This document shows, piece after piece, positions 10,586 through 22,696 of a stretch of DNA of 64,000 bases. The number at the start of each line of letters is the position of its first letter. The stretch's first letter is position 1. Position numbers and translations under genes: made by a program. Below the pieces are notes generated by a model. The model saw nothing but the letters and a program-made list of their open reading frames with translations. It had not been told where the DNA came from and did not search any database. Source of the stretch: Beverwykella pulmonaria (Eukaryota; Ascomycota; Dothideomycetes; Pleosporales; Melanommataceae); the NCBI GenBank assembly GCA_001599595.1, contig BCHH01000008.1, forward strand, positions 540,220 to 604,219. Reading direction: 5' to 3'.

Positions 10586-11664
10586 ATGACTTCAGCATCA
10601 ACAGTAAACCCCCGGTTCCTTGTCAATCGCCATGACTTGGGCGTTGTAGCCGTGGGCTTCAGCGGCGGACAAGTTAGTACCCCTACAACACGCACTCTTC
10701 CTCCCATCTAACACCCATGTAGCCAAAAGCCGGCGTAGACGCCGCACCCATGGCTCTCATCGAAGCGGGGCTCATCCAGCAACTGCAAGAGGACCTCGAA
10801 CTCAATGTCGACTATGACGGGCAAGTTCATTCCTATTCTGAGCTAACCCCCGCCGACGACCCTCCGTACCGCAACATGAAGCGGCCAAAGTTCGTGTCGG
10901 CCGTGACGCAGGAAGTCAGCGAGCAAGTGTATCGGCATGCAAAGGTAGGGAAGATGGTGATGACGCTTGGTGGTGACCATTCGATTGCTATTGGCACGAT
11001 TTCCGGGACTGCGAGGGCGATCCGCGAGCGGTTGGGGAGAGAGCTGGCGGTTATCTGGGTGGATGCGCATGCGGATATTAATACGCCCGAGACGAGCGAG
11101 AGCGGGAATATTCATGGGATGCCTGTAGCTTTTCTAACGGGGCTGGCCAAGGAGAAGAGAGTCGACGTGTTCGGGTGGTTGAAAGAGCATCATATGCTCA
11201 GCGTGAACAAGCTAGTTTATATTGGGCTGAGGGATATTGACAAGGGGGAGAAGAAGATTCTGAAAGAGCATGGGATTAAAGCATTCTCTATGCACGATAT
11301 TGACAGGCAAGCCAACCGCCTCTCCCCGATTCAACTGGAACGCTAACGTTGAGAATACAGGCATGGCATCGGCAAGGTCATGGATATGGCTCTCGGCTGG
11401 ATTGGAAGTGACACTCCTATCCATCTCTCCTTCGACGTTGACGCCCTGGACCCGATGTGGGCACCCAGCACCGGCACACCAGTCCGAGGCGGCTTGACGT
11501 TGCGCGAGGGAGACTTCATCGCCGAGTGTGTGGCTGAAACTGGCTCGTTGGTCGCACTAGATCTCGTCGAAGTCAACCCGAGTCTCGACACATACGGGGC
11601 GAGCGATACTGTGCGCGCTGGGTGCTCAATCGTGCGATGTGCTCTTGGTGACACACTTTTGTAG
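10586..11664 (+). CDS. agaA: Arginase
   Basis: Arginase hydrolyses L-arginine to ornithine and urea, the first step of arginine catabolism, using a binuclear Mn centre. Exons are 10586-10672, 10723-11306 and 11361-11664, giving 324 residues, the usual length. Metal-ligand motifs are intact: [18 protein letters not shown] and SFDVDALDP, plus [11 protein letters not shown] and [10 protein letters not shown] near the C-terminus. The start [12 protein letters not shown] leads straight into [12 protein letters not shown] as in other fungal arginases. Intron 1 is 50 nt and canonical. Intron 2 (11307-11360) begins with GC (AG|GCAAGC) and ends in ACAG, a GC-AG intron; only this join restores [12 protein letters not shown]. 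Confidence 0.97.
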
Positions 11665-12384
11665 AGTTATAGATATCCAGGACAAGCATGTGACAATATA
11701 CGGCTGTTCTGGTGTATACATAGAATAGAACTATTCAAATAATTTTTCGATCATGAGTCTTGATGCTCAACGATAATATCCCGGAGCGCACAGGCTTACT
11801 TGGCATGCCAATACCCAATACTCATTCTCTGGATGTTGTGAGTAAGCCATTTCCTGGTCCACGCACCGTGGATTGTGTGGAGCTCCGCATGCGGTCATCT
11901 CGGGGCTTCCGAATGGTACCACTCCCGAAAGCACATTTTGAATAGCTAGGATAATCAACCTGGGTAGTACCTCAGTCAAAAGGAACAGCAAGATTCTTTG
12001 CCCGGTATCTGCAAGCATATTTAGAACCGTCTAGTTCAGATGTTTGCTCAAGAACGGAGGATACCCAATCAGCCAATCAGATCTTTGAGAGACGGCATAG
12101 GAGGATCGGAATTCCGACCTCAAAAGTCACGATGCAAACAAAAACAATCAAAGCACGGAAGAGAAAGCTTCGTCCTTCAGGGCGGCGACATGTACCCATG
12201 GCATCCGTGGCACGTATCTAAGCACGCGCGCGTGCGGGTTCCGCTCCCACCCGGCACGACCAAAAAAATATTGCCCATTACATCACACCCACGGACCTTG
12301 TGTATCAGGGCGTTCACGTTAAATCTGTCAACCGTCTCACGTCAACAAAACTCTTGCCAAAGCACTTGACCCGAGTATACAAGA
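11665..12384. other. Intergenic, arginase 3' flank and NADH dehydrogenase promoter
   Basis: About 720 bp between two plus-strand genes. No supported gene, RNA or repeat seen. Confidence 0.5.
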
Positions 12385-14310
12385 ATGCAGCACTCTTATC
12401 TACACCAATTGCCTTTGGGGATCCGAGAGCTCTTGTCTCGGAGCACTTTCAGCTGCGTCGGCGCCTGCAGGGCGGGCTTAACAACACATGCGCGGCTTTC
12501 ACATGGTTTCGGAGTGCGGGAGCAGAGAAGATGTTTGACTATAAAGCAGTTGGATCAGGGGAGAGCGGGTACGTTGAATGCCTAGTCTTCCATCTGATAT
12601 ATTCTCGTGTTTCGAGTATTCGCGGAAATGGAAACCATCCGCAAATTCACAACTGGGCTAATCCGTCGCCGGATAGAAAGAGAGCGCGTGGTAATTCTCG
12701 GCAGCGGGTGGGCGGGGTACACCGTTGCACGGCAACTCGATTCCAAGAAGTACCAAGCCGTCGTTGTGTCGCCGCGCTCATACTTTGCCTTCACGCCTTT
12801 GCTCGCCTCGACATCCGTCGGTACGCTGGAATTTCGGACTGCGCTCGAGCCTGTAAGGAGTAAGAGGAGCAACGTGAGTTTCTTCCAAGGATGGGCAGAT
12901 GCCGTGGATTTTGAGAGGGGGACCGTGAGTGTGGAGGAGGCGGTTGATGATCAGAATCTTACGTTAGGGAGGGAAGTGAGAGAGAAGGGTGAGGGGAGAG
13001 TGGAGAGGAGGGGAGAGGTAAAGAAGGGAAAGGTGTTTGAGCTGCCGTATGACAAATTGGTTATTACGGTGGGCTGTTACAGTCAGACTTTCGGCACTCC
13101 TGGTGTAAGGGAACATGCGTAGGTCGCCCACTCCAGGCTGTCGAGTGCTTCTAACAAATATGCTAGGCTGTTCCTCAAGGATATCGCAGATGCCAGGAAA
13201 ATCAGGAACCGAATTTTAGCATGCTTCGAGGCGGCAGCTCTCCCAACAACCTCCGACGAGATGAGGAGAATTCTGCTCAACTTCGCTGTCGTTGGTGGTG
13301 GACCGACGGGTATCGAGTTCTCTGCCGAACTGCATGACATCATACACGAAGATTTGGTCCGGATATATCCTGAGCTGATCCAGTTCACCAAGATTACAGT
13401 ATATGACGTTGCGGACAAAGTCCTCCCCATGTTCGACGAGAAGCTGGCCAAGTATTGCATAGAGACATTCAATCGAGAAGGGATTGTGATCAAGACGAAA
13501 CACCATGTTGAGGGGCTGCAACCGGGACCTCCAAAAGAAAGCGGCGTGGAAGCTGAGAACTGTGAGCACGCTTGCTTTACTCTCAAGCTCAAGGAGGAGG
13601 GCGAGGTTGGTGTTGGGATGGTTGTGTGGAGTGAGTTCCGTTCCAGGTATCTCTGAGACTCCACTGATGAAATTACAGGTACTGGTCTCATGAACAATCC
13701 ATTCATAGCAAAGGCGCTACGTCAGGTTTCGGAACTTCCAGAAGGTGGGGTGAAGCTCCTAGAATCAGCCCACAGTAACGATGCATCGAAACCAGTCCAG
13801 TGGGAGATCAAAAAGGACGCGAGATCCGGATCCGTGATGACCGACAGCCGACTTCGCGTACGACTAGAAGCTCAAGGAGGGACCAAGGACAAGCCACAGG
13901 CCATCCTTAAAAATGTATACGCCCTCGGAGACTGCGCCAACACCGAGGGGACAACATACCCAGCAACTGCACAAGTAGCCTCGCAGAAAGCTGTCTGGCT
14001 CGCTAAACGGCTCAACAAGAACGATCTCGAGGAATCGAGCGGCTTCTCGTACAAGAACCTGGGGGTGATGGCCTACATTGGTAGTTGGAATGCGGTAGTT
14101 CAAGGCGGCAGTGGAGGGAATATCTCAGGGCGTGCGGCGTGGATCCTCTGGAGAGGCGCGTATCTCACCAAAAGCGTGTCGATCCGGAACAAGGTCCTGA
14201 TACCGACATACTGGTAAGTGATGTTGGATCTTTGGTGTATGCTGCTGTGGTACTGACTTGTGAATAGGTTTATTAACTGGATCTTCGGCCGCGACATCAG
14301 TCGGTTCTAA
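12385..14310 (+). CDS. Alternative (type II) NADH dehydrogenase, mitochondrial
   Basis: This rotenone-insensitive, non-proton-pumping enzyme passes electrons from NADH to ubiquinone at the mitochondrial inner membrane. Exons are 12385-12568, 12617-13118, 13167-13630, 13679-14213 and 14268-14310, giving 575 residues. Exon 1 encodes a presequence-like N-terminus (MQHSYLHQLPLGIRELLSRS, several later R, few acids). Without it, translation would start at the ATG at 12628, directly before the FAD motif. FAD site: VVILGSGWAGYTVARQL. NADH site: FAVVGGGPTGIEFSAEL. Later blocks: VVWSTGL and NVYALGDCANTEGTTYPATA. The C-terminus INWIFGRDISRF is the usual membrane-binding end. No calcium-binding EF-hand insert is visible. 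Internal versus external orientation (NDI or NDE type) cannot be decided here. Confidence 0.92.
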
Positions 14311-15461
14311 TGGGTTGAGACGGGGAAAGGACCGCTAGATTACTCGACTTGAGCATCAACTACTCGACTCCAGCATTGTAGTAATGTTTTCTTTCTTTAC
14401 CTGTTTGCATATTGCCATCCGTCTCTTGATACTGTATCGTCTTGGCAATGGAATTGTCTGCATGATGCGTTGCTTCGAAACACGTGTCGTAGGAACAAAA
14501 CGGCATGAAAAAGGAACCTCGAAATGTCTTCGCCCTCTTGAAACCGAAACTCCAGGTCACCCGAAACATATACCTGATTACGATTACCACGTCGGAGATG
14601 ATCTGTTGATGACCCCCCACCGCGCCAGCAGGCGGTGAGCCAGTGGCCCCTTGGTGCGAAAAACGGTCCCGCTGGACCATGCATGAGTTTATATTTCCGG
14701 TGGGCTAGTTGCAGCAGCTAGGGGATAACGTGGTCGAACAATGCTCTGCTTTCACAGATAAGATTGCGTGGCAGGGCGTGAGTGTGAGTGACATGTATTG
14801 CCTGCGGTGGCAGGCTGAATCCTACAGGGATAGATTCATTAATGCCGAGAGGCATTCGCCGTATGTTCCGACATTAAACGGCTTCCAGAAATCGGATGGA
14901 AGCGTGGACGTCGACAGTCGTAGGAGGAGCGGGAGGGGTGTGGAGATTTATATTGCCACAGCCACCGCTCATTGGACCGTTTTGCGCTTTCCGCAGCATC
15001 CCTCCACCCACATTGCAGCACCACGCTTCTGCATCCACGAGGCGGTGATTGACTGGTCGCCTGCTTGTTGCACCTCATCTTTCGCCGCTTTCAGATGCTG
15101 CTGCTTTTTGTTATGCTCACGCCCGCGAATCTAAAGCTGCCATGTCCAATTTGCAGGTCGTATTCACGCTCTGGCCTGGTCTCCCGATGGCGCGAGGCGT
15201 CCAAAACACAGCCAGTTTGCAGGCTGAACCCTGATTGATTTCCTAGCAGCCCTCCTCAAGCCTCTTCTGTGGCACAACGTATGCTCCTGTTCGTTCACTT
15301 GCTCGCCACCAGCATGCACTCTGCGTCACCGTCGAAAATCTGCCCTCTTCCACGGTTAGCTCCATCTCTATTCCTGGTCGTCGCCAATATCAGATACGTT
15401 GACGCAGAGAGTAAAGCGCGGGACCCGCTAGGATACCTGCAGCCCTACAAGTACACGTAGC
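14311..15461. other. Intergenic, no gene seen
   Basis: About 1.15 kb between two plus-strand genes. Frames are short and composition is not gene-like; likely 3' flank plus promoter of the DUF6594 gene. Confidence 0.45.
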
Positions 15462-18402
15462 ATGGTGGGTAGAAAAAGCAGACCCTCTCCTCGCAAATCT
15501 TTCGACCCCCGTTAGCCCCTCCAAATACTGATCGCTGTGTATTGAGTCACAGCCAGACCGCAGAGCCTCAACTGAGGGCACACACGCGCGCTCGCGACAT
15601 CGTAGCCCAGCAACTTCGGACGAGATTCCGGATCTCCTCGCAAGCCTCTCGACCGGCTCTGCTGTTCAAACCACAGCCACCGTACCTCGAAGACGTCCGC
15701 TGCGTCCCAAATCCGTCTACAATGAGCTCCCGCAGCCAGTCTCCCAAGTGTGGGTAGATACCAACAAGGGAGAGTCACGAAAGGCCCCTCGGAGAGCCTC
15801 AACAGGCAATTCACCCACGTTGCCAAAACCTTCAGTCGCGGATTTGGATCCAGTAGAGAGGGAGAAGGACACTATCGGATTCCTGCCCAAGCTCAGTCGG
15901 ATACCAGAGGGGAAGCAGAGCAGAAGCCCAAGACGTCGAAGAAGCTCTACAGCTAGCTCGACTGACGAGTACTTACCTACCCGTCGCTGTCGCCGGCCCG
16001 TTGAAGATGTGTCCTTGGGTCGTCGACCTATCAGACAAAAGCACGGGTCTCTGCAGCGTCGTGTGGACAGCCTCGCCAATCTACCAAACCCCTCTCTAAT
16101 ATCTGTTCTCTCTAGCATCACACAACATTCAAGTGCATCTAGCGGGAGCAACTCGACCATCACTCAACAGTCTTACGATAGGGCCCATCACATCACCAAG
16201 CGCAGGCCAATGAAAGAAAGGAAGCGACTTCAGAGGAAGACTGCACCTCCAAAAACGAAGACAATGGATCCTTCACAGTCCACCGTATTCCAGTATATGG
16301 ATGAAGGATTGGAGCCAGATCCATTTCTCAATGACGATCCTCATGGCCAACGACCGTCCACTTCTTCGTCGAAGTCTTCTTCGGCATCCTCGGAAGCCAC
16401 AGAGCATGACGGTGATCAGTCTTCAAATGCTGAAGAGCCCCTTGACGAATCACCCATGACGTCACCTGCTTCGACACGAAGACCTGACCACGAAGATGCG
16501 CCTTATCGCAATAGGTGTAGCAGCGACTCGAGCCATTCTGTTCGTGGAGGCAGTCCTGAGTCTGCTCATCTCGCATCTCAGAACTATCAAATTGAAGAAG
16601 ATAACGACGACGACGAGGAGGAGGAGGAGGGGGAGGAGGAGGAGGAGGAAGAAGAAGAAGAAGAAGGAAGCTCATCCGAAAGCGAGAACGAGGAAGGTGA
16701 TGACAACGCTTACGCTGCTGACAGTCACAACAACGCCTCCTCGAATCACGGGCACCATCATGCCATGGAAAAGGTACCGCCTCCGAGGCTTCCTTCAGCT
16801 TCCTCGTCACGACATAGTGACCCTCACACACGGCGTATGAGAAACCAAGAACAAGAGCTTCGAGAACATGTTCTGCAGAGCCCTCAGCCTCACAGAGATT
16901 TCCAGTTTGTTGGTGGTCCATCACCAAGTACTCATCCTGCAATGCCTCTATACGATCCATATGCGCACCCTGGTGCACCCCCAGGTGACTACTACGCCCC
17001 ACCATCTCACCCCCCTGCATGGCCTCCCCAGGCGCCGCCTCCACCAGCCATAGGGTACTACTCACCCCCACACATGCCGCCCGCGCCATATGCTCCGGGA
17101 GCTGAAAATACCTCTACAATGACCTCTCAATATCCAACGGCTGGCCCTAACAACGCGGTTCTTCCGCCATTCCACCACGCGCTGCAACCACCCCTCTATC
17201 AATCGCAGCCAATAGGACCGGATCTGACCAAGACCACCGTGGTGGGATACGAGTTGTTGGCTAGCAAGTTGACTGAACTTTCGAAAGATGGGAATGATGC
17301 ACCACGCAAGAACAAGGTTGTTCCCATGTATCGGAAATTTGAGCAACTCAATCATCGCGTCTTACTCCATCTCCAGGATGAGATAGCGGAACTAGAAGAA
17401 GAGCTCCGTCACCTGGACGAGTGCATCGCACAAAGCTCGCCTAGAGGCGAGACAGGGCATGTCCACCCTGCGTCTCGGCGCGGCGAAGCTCGCTACGGGA
17501 GTGAGTTGCATTACAAGAGGACTGCTCTGTTGGGTCAGATCTATCTCAAGTTGGGCCAATACAGTACGTCTTTACCTATTTGGGTTATGTTAAGGCGAGA
17601 CACTTGCCTAATCAGGTCTGCGGGAACTGACTCGATTTACAGACCAAGCCTTGTCCTCGTATAGCACCATGTTGAAGGACTTGGATGCAGCTAACCCCGA
17701 GGACATACATGCCTACCACTCTTGGATGGAGAAACACGCTCCCATCGACCGTGCCGAAGCTCGCTTTCTTGAGCGCAAGAGCGATTTACTTACCGTTCCA
17801 CGCAGGAGGTCAGCGGGCACTGTTGGTGGCGTTGGACCACACCAGTCTGCTGCGATCGGATTACCACTGATCCTCGTACTACCCCTCATGGCATTCGCGG
17901 TCGTTCCTGGCTTGCTAGGGCGGCTGTTTATAGTCATCCTTATCGGTGCCGCAGAGCTGATGTTGGTAACCTCGACGGAGCTGATAGACTTGATGACGAT
18001 CAAAGAATGGGCCGTGTGCTCGTCTGTGTAAGTTCCTTCCTTTTATAAGCATTGATTCACCAATGAACTATCGAGGAGGGCGCCACCCGAGTCTGGACGG
18101 CAAAGCTGAACTGGCTCTTGTGGGATTTTTGTGTTGCCAACGCCATCGCCATCGCCAGCTGTTGTAAACTTCGTCTACTCGAGCTCGCTGGGGACACGTG
18201 GTCCACAAAAGGAGACTCTGAGCGTCGAAGGGAGAAGTGGGATGGATGGTTTGCCTTGATCCCCCGTTTAACCGACTGGCGGGTTTGCCTCTATCGCTCA
18301 CCGATTTCTGTTCCTGAATTGTTCCTGGCGCCTGAGCTTGAGCTAATGCGAGGGCACAGTTATTTCGGGCTTATGATGGTTCTGGCGGGAGTCGTGCACT
18401 GA
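15462..18402 (+). CDS. DUF6594-domain membrane protein with long acidic N-terminal region
   Basis: Proposed exons are 15462-15510, 15557-17563, 17643-18027 and 18360-18402, giving 827 residues. Residues 1-570 look disordered: SR/RS-rich basic parts, then an acidic run near 362-387 from a GAG/GAA repeat, then a Pro/Tyr-rich segment. A DUF6594-type region starts near 580 (VVGYELLASKLTEL), with RKFEQLNHRVLLHLQDEI and a coiled coil (EIAELEEELRHLDECIA). It ends in membrane helices near 758-777 (LPLILVLPLMAFAVVPGLLG) and 778-797. The last helix (VYFGLMMVLAGVVH, stop) is recovered only by splicing a 332-nt intron whose donor overlaps an in-frame TAA at 18029-18031. Such proteins are common in filamentous ascomycetes; their function is unknown. 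The first 46-nt intron and the start are the least certain parts. Confidence 0.78.
16606..16668 (+). repeat. GAG/GAA/GAC microsatellite within the coding sequence
   Basis: A purine-only run of GAC, GAG and GAA triplets encodes an almost unbroken D/E stretch in the DUF6594 protein. Triplet repeats like this can vary in length between strains. Confidence 0.9.
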
Positions 18403-20141
18403 CTGACTCGCGCGGTCGGACCACTACGGAGTTTCTGGATGCACGGGGACGCAATGGGCAGATCGACATGGCCACGGGGCACTGACAGGCACAGGCACAA
18501 GCACAGGTACCATCGTCATCGGACAGCGCGAACTCCGACCGACGGTGGAGATTTTTGATATGGAGAGTTCTACCGCATCCCTTTGGGCGTTTCTGCTTTT
18601 TCGTTCTGGCGATCCTATCTCTAGACGTTCATGATTTGTTTTGCGGTTCATGCGCGTTTCCTTATTTTGTGGGGCGCGACGTCGGCCGCAATGGGCGGTC
18701 GATCCGGGTGCGTGCTCGCTGAGGATGTCGCTCCGATGTTGAGTGATGGGACGGCGTTTGGACAGCATCATACCCTTTTGGAAACGGTGCATACACAGCA
18801 GACTGCTCGACAGTACCTACTGGATAGGTAGGTACGGTGCCGATGGGGGCACGGAAAGTGGTCTGATGATTGAGTGATAACGATGCGGAATGGAGTTTAC
18901 GAGGCTACGATCTGATAACAAATTTGCAACTGTTGAAAGTTTGTTTGAGGAATGATGGGTGTGTGGCGCGCACGGCGTATTGGTAGGCGCGGGGGAGATG
19001 GGAGTGACGTGCACAAGGTTAGAAATGTAATTGTAGGGATGCTTACGGTGGCACAAGCCATGCCGGCTCTTGGACTGCTGGTGTGGGCGGTGACTCTGGC
19101 GAATGTTAGATGTGGGCAATTGATAATGTTCCGACTCCTCTCCTGTGCTGCAGCAGTCCGAGGCAGCATGTGGAGTGCGCGTGCTTGTGCTTAAGCGGCA
19201 AAGTCGTCTCGTATGCCGGGCCAGAACCGCACCGCGCTGCCATACGAGTGCGACGGCGTTTTCTTCTCTGAGAGGCAATACGTGAATTGTGATGGCCCAT
19301 CGTTCGCCTCTCGGTTGACGTCTGGCGCCAGGAACGACGGCTGCAGCCCCCGGCCCTTTCTGATCAGCTGCGTCGCAGTGAAGCCCTGTGCGTCCCCTAT
19401 CCACGAGCCGTTTCAGATCTTGCCCGCTTGGGACCTTTGCGGACTGTGCTGCCCGCACGCTTGCGCAACACGTTCCTCTCGCCCTTCTACGCCGTCGCCC
19501 GTGGCTGCTGCTTGCCGGTGAGTGTGAGTGTATGAGTGTGTGAGCTGCCTGTCTGCTCGCTTGCCTTCTCCACGATCCCCTGCAACCCCCGCCCACGCAC
19601 CCGCGCCGGAAGTTGGAACTGGCCTCCTCTCCCACAAGCCTGCCTGAAACAGACTGCACACTCGCTGCCTCCACTCCTTGCGCCCTCACCCGCCCACCGC
19701 TCCTCCCCCATCACGACTCACTACCGCCGCCCGCATCCGCAGATCTCCAGCTCTCCCATCGCCCTCGGTCTGGAATGCGAGCCGTTCCTCAGTCCCAATC
19801 CTGCTGCTGCCGCAGACACTGCTGTGTTGATATCGCCGCTGTGCTCAGCTTGTAGGAATCCCGGTGCAACCTCGTTGCGACCCCGACCATCACCGCAACC
19901 CGCGTCGCGCACGAAGGAAACCTTCCCAGACTCCGAATTTCCACCTCCAAGAACGACCAGGACAAAGCGCAGCGCGCACTGGGCGCTGGACTGCCATTGG
20001 AGTCGTCGCACACGTACCTGAAGCCGAACCTTCTTTGTCCTCTGTGCTAATCACCCCACCCCATCTCGTGGAACCGCAATCCTCTACGACAGGCACGCCT
20101 TTGCCCGGCTCTATCCGCCTCGACAACCACCGCGACTCGCC
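18403..20141. other. Intergenic, long GC-rich leader/promoter of the RasGAP gene
   Basis: About 1.7 kb. It holds C- and T-rich stretches near 19,540-20,100 typical of a fungal 5' leader, and a long minus-strand open frame (18817-19689) judged spurious because its composition is low-complexity and it has no conserved motif. Confidence 0.45.
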
Positions 20142-22696
20142 ATGGCCGTCTCCATGCTGCACGCTCCGTCGCGAGCGTCCACCTCATCGTCCTCGTCCTT
20201 CATCCCCGTTTCGCGCCAGAACACAATGTCCTCCCACGATGGATCCCGCTCGATGCGCCAGTCGAAGCGGTACTCGGTGACAGCACTGTATCTGTCCATG
20301 TCCGCAAAGGACAAGGACCTTGAGATTGAGGATGACCTGGCCAGAGGTACCATGCGCGCCGATACACACATTTGGTAGCAGATGCTAACACCCTCATAGC
20401 CCAGAAGATAATGCGGGAGCTCAAATCGAAGATCTCATCGCAATCAAAGAAGAACTTCGTGCTCGAAAAGGACGTCCGCTACCTCGATTCGCGGATAGCC
20501 CTACTGATCCAAAATCGCATGGCGTTGGAAGAGGTATGTGTGTCACTGCGCCTGTTACACTGCACCCAGGATTGACCATGCACGCAGCAAAACGAGGTTG
20601 CAAACCACCTCGACGAAGCCGCCGAGCTGCAGGAGGGCTTTTTCCCCAACGACGATAAGACTCAAAAATACGGAAACTTGCTCTTCCTCCTTCAGTCAGA
20701 GCCGAGGCACATTGCACACCTGTGTCGCCTTGTTACCATGGCCGAGATCGATTCCCTGCTGCAAACTGTCATGTTTACAATTTATGGAAACCAGTACGAA
20801 AGTCGTGAAGAGCACCTGCTGCTGACCATGTTTCAGGTAAATTGTTTCCTCAACATGACCAGGAGTCATGCAGCTGACATGAGAAACTAGTCTGTTCTCA
20901 CCTACCAGTTCGACAACACACCCGATTATAGTTCCCTGCTTCGCGCGAACACGCCTGTCTCTCGCATGATGACCACTTACACCCGAAGAGGGCCCGGCCA
21001 GAGCTACCTCAAGGTCGTCTTGGCAGACAGCATCAACTCGTTGATCGAGCTAAAAGATTTGGATCTGGAGATTAATCCCCTAAAAGTGTATGAGAAGATG
21101 ATTGCCGAAATCGAGGAATCAAAAGGGTCATTGCCACCGCATCTTCCCAAGGGCGTAACGGCCGAGCAAGCTGCGGAGAACGAAACCGTGCAACAAATAA
21201 TCGCACCCAGGGTGACCATGCTCATGGAAATTGCCAACAACTTCTTGTCGACCATCATCAACGGCCTCGAGGAGACGCCGTATGGAATCCGATGGATTTG
21301 CAAGCAGATCCGAAGTCTGTCACGACGAAAATACCCCGACGCGCAGGACCAGACCATCTGCACGCTCATTGGAGGGTTCTTCTTCCTTCGGTTCATCAAT
21401 CCCGCCATTGTAACGCCCAGATCGTATATGCTCATTGACGCCACTCCTGCCGAAAATCCGAAGCGCACGCTCACCTACATCGCCAAGATGTTGCAGAATC
21501 TGGCAAACAAGCCATCCTATGCCAAGGAACCATACATGGTTAAACTCCAGCCATTCATCTCGCAGAACAAGGACCGTATCAACAAATTCCTCCTTGATCT
21601 GTGCGAAGTCCAGGATTTCTACGAGAGCTTAGAGATGGACAACTATGTTGCACTCTCCAAGCGAGATCTCGAGCTTTCCATCACGCTCAACGAAGTGTAT
21701 GCTACGCATGCGTTGTTGGACAGGCATGCGACGGAACTGGTAAGTTCTCGTTTGGGGCTTAAAGCGACGTCAAAGTTTGACCTGCCGCAGGCAAAGGACG
21801 ATAGTTCCCACTTGGGTGTGATCCTTCAAGAACTTGGTCCTGCGCCGGCTCAACTGCCGCGCAAAGAAAATAGGGCCATTAACCTCCCGCTTTTCAGTAA
21901 GTGGGAGACACCCCTGGATGACATGACTGCAGCCTTGGACATTACTCAGGAGGAGATTTTCTTCATGGAGGCGAAGTCGACGTTTGTTATGATTCTGCGA
22001 TCGCTCCCTCAGAACTCGTCCATTTCTCGCCGGCCATTAAGACTTGACCGCATTGCTGAAGCAGCTGCAACGACGAAAAACGACTCGGTCATGGTGAAGA
22101 AGGGCATCCGCAGTATGGAGCTATTGAGCCAACTCCAGGAGCTCGGCATTATCGACAAGGAAGATGGGTTCTCGCTACTAAGAGACGAGGTTGAGCAAGA
22201 GCTGGTGCATTTGGGGTCTATGAAAGACAAGGTCATTGAAGAGACAAAAAAGCTTGACGAGGTCTTCCGAACGATCCGCGATCACAACGCCTATCTGGTT
22301 GGCCAGCTCGACACGTACAAGTCGTATCTTCACAACGTTCGCAGCCAGTCCGAGGGCAAGACAAGAAAACAGCAGAAGCACCAGGTTCTTGGGCCGTACA
22401 AGTTCACTCACCAACAGCTCGAAAAGGAGGGGGTCATCCAGAAGAGCAATGTTCCCGAGAACCGAAGAGCGAACATCTACTTCAACTTCACAAGTCCTCT
22501 TCCCGGGACGTTTGTGATCTCCCTACACTACAAAGGCCGCAACCGCGGACTCCTTGAACTCGATCTCAAGCTGGACGACCTCCTAGAGATGCAAAAGGAT
22601 AACCAGGAAGACCTCGACCTCGAGTACGTTCAGTTCAACGTCTCCAAGGTGCTGGTGCTTCTCAACAAACGATTCGCACGAAAGAAGGGGTGGTAG
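20142..22696 (+). CDS. gapA: Ras GTPase-activating protein (GapA/Gap1 type)
   Basis: It accelerates GTP hydrolysis by Ras, controlling polarity, mating and nutrient signalling (family role in A. nidulans and S. pombe). Exons are 20142-20346, 20400-20533, 20588-20836, 20891-21739 and 21791-22696, giving 780 residues if the last 51-nt intron is removed, 797 if kept. An N-terminal coiled region ([20 protein letters not shown]) precedes the RasGAP domain. The arginine-finger segment is intact ([15 protein letters not shown], near residue 212), which separates it from catalytically dead IQGAPs, and [12 protein letters not shown] is present near residue 362. The C-terminal RasGAP_C region includes [20 protein letters not shown] and ends KRFARKKGW. 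The ATG at 20142 has good context (CGCCATGG). Confidence 0.95.

Noticed and set aside
16328..17089. 253-codon minus-strand frame
   Set aside because: It is antisense to the repetitive part of the DUF6594 gene; its poly-Pro and poly-Leu run is the reverse of the GAG/GAA repeat.
18817..19689. 290-codon open frame on the minus strand upstream of the RasGAP gene
   Set aside because: Low-complexity Ser/His/Arg-rich composition, no recognisable motif, and GC-rich leader DNA tends to give long chance frames.
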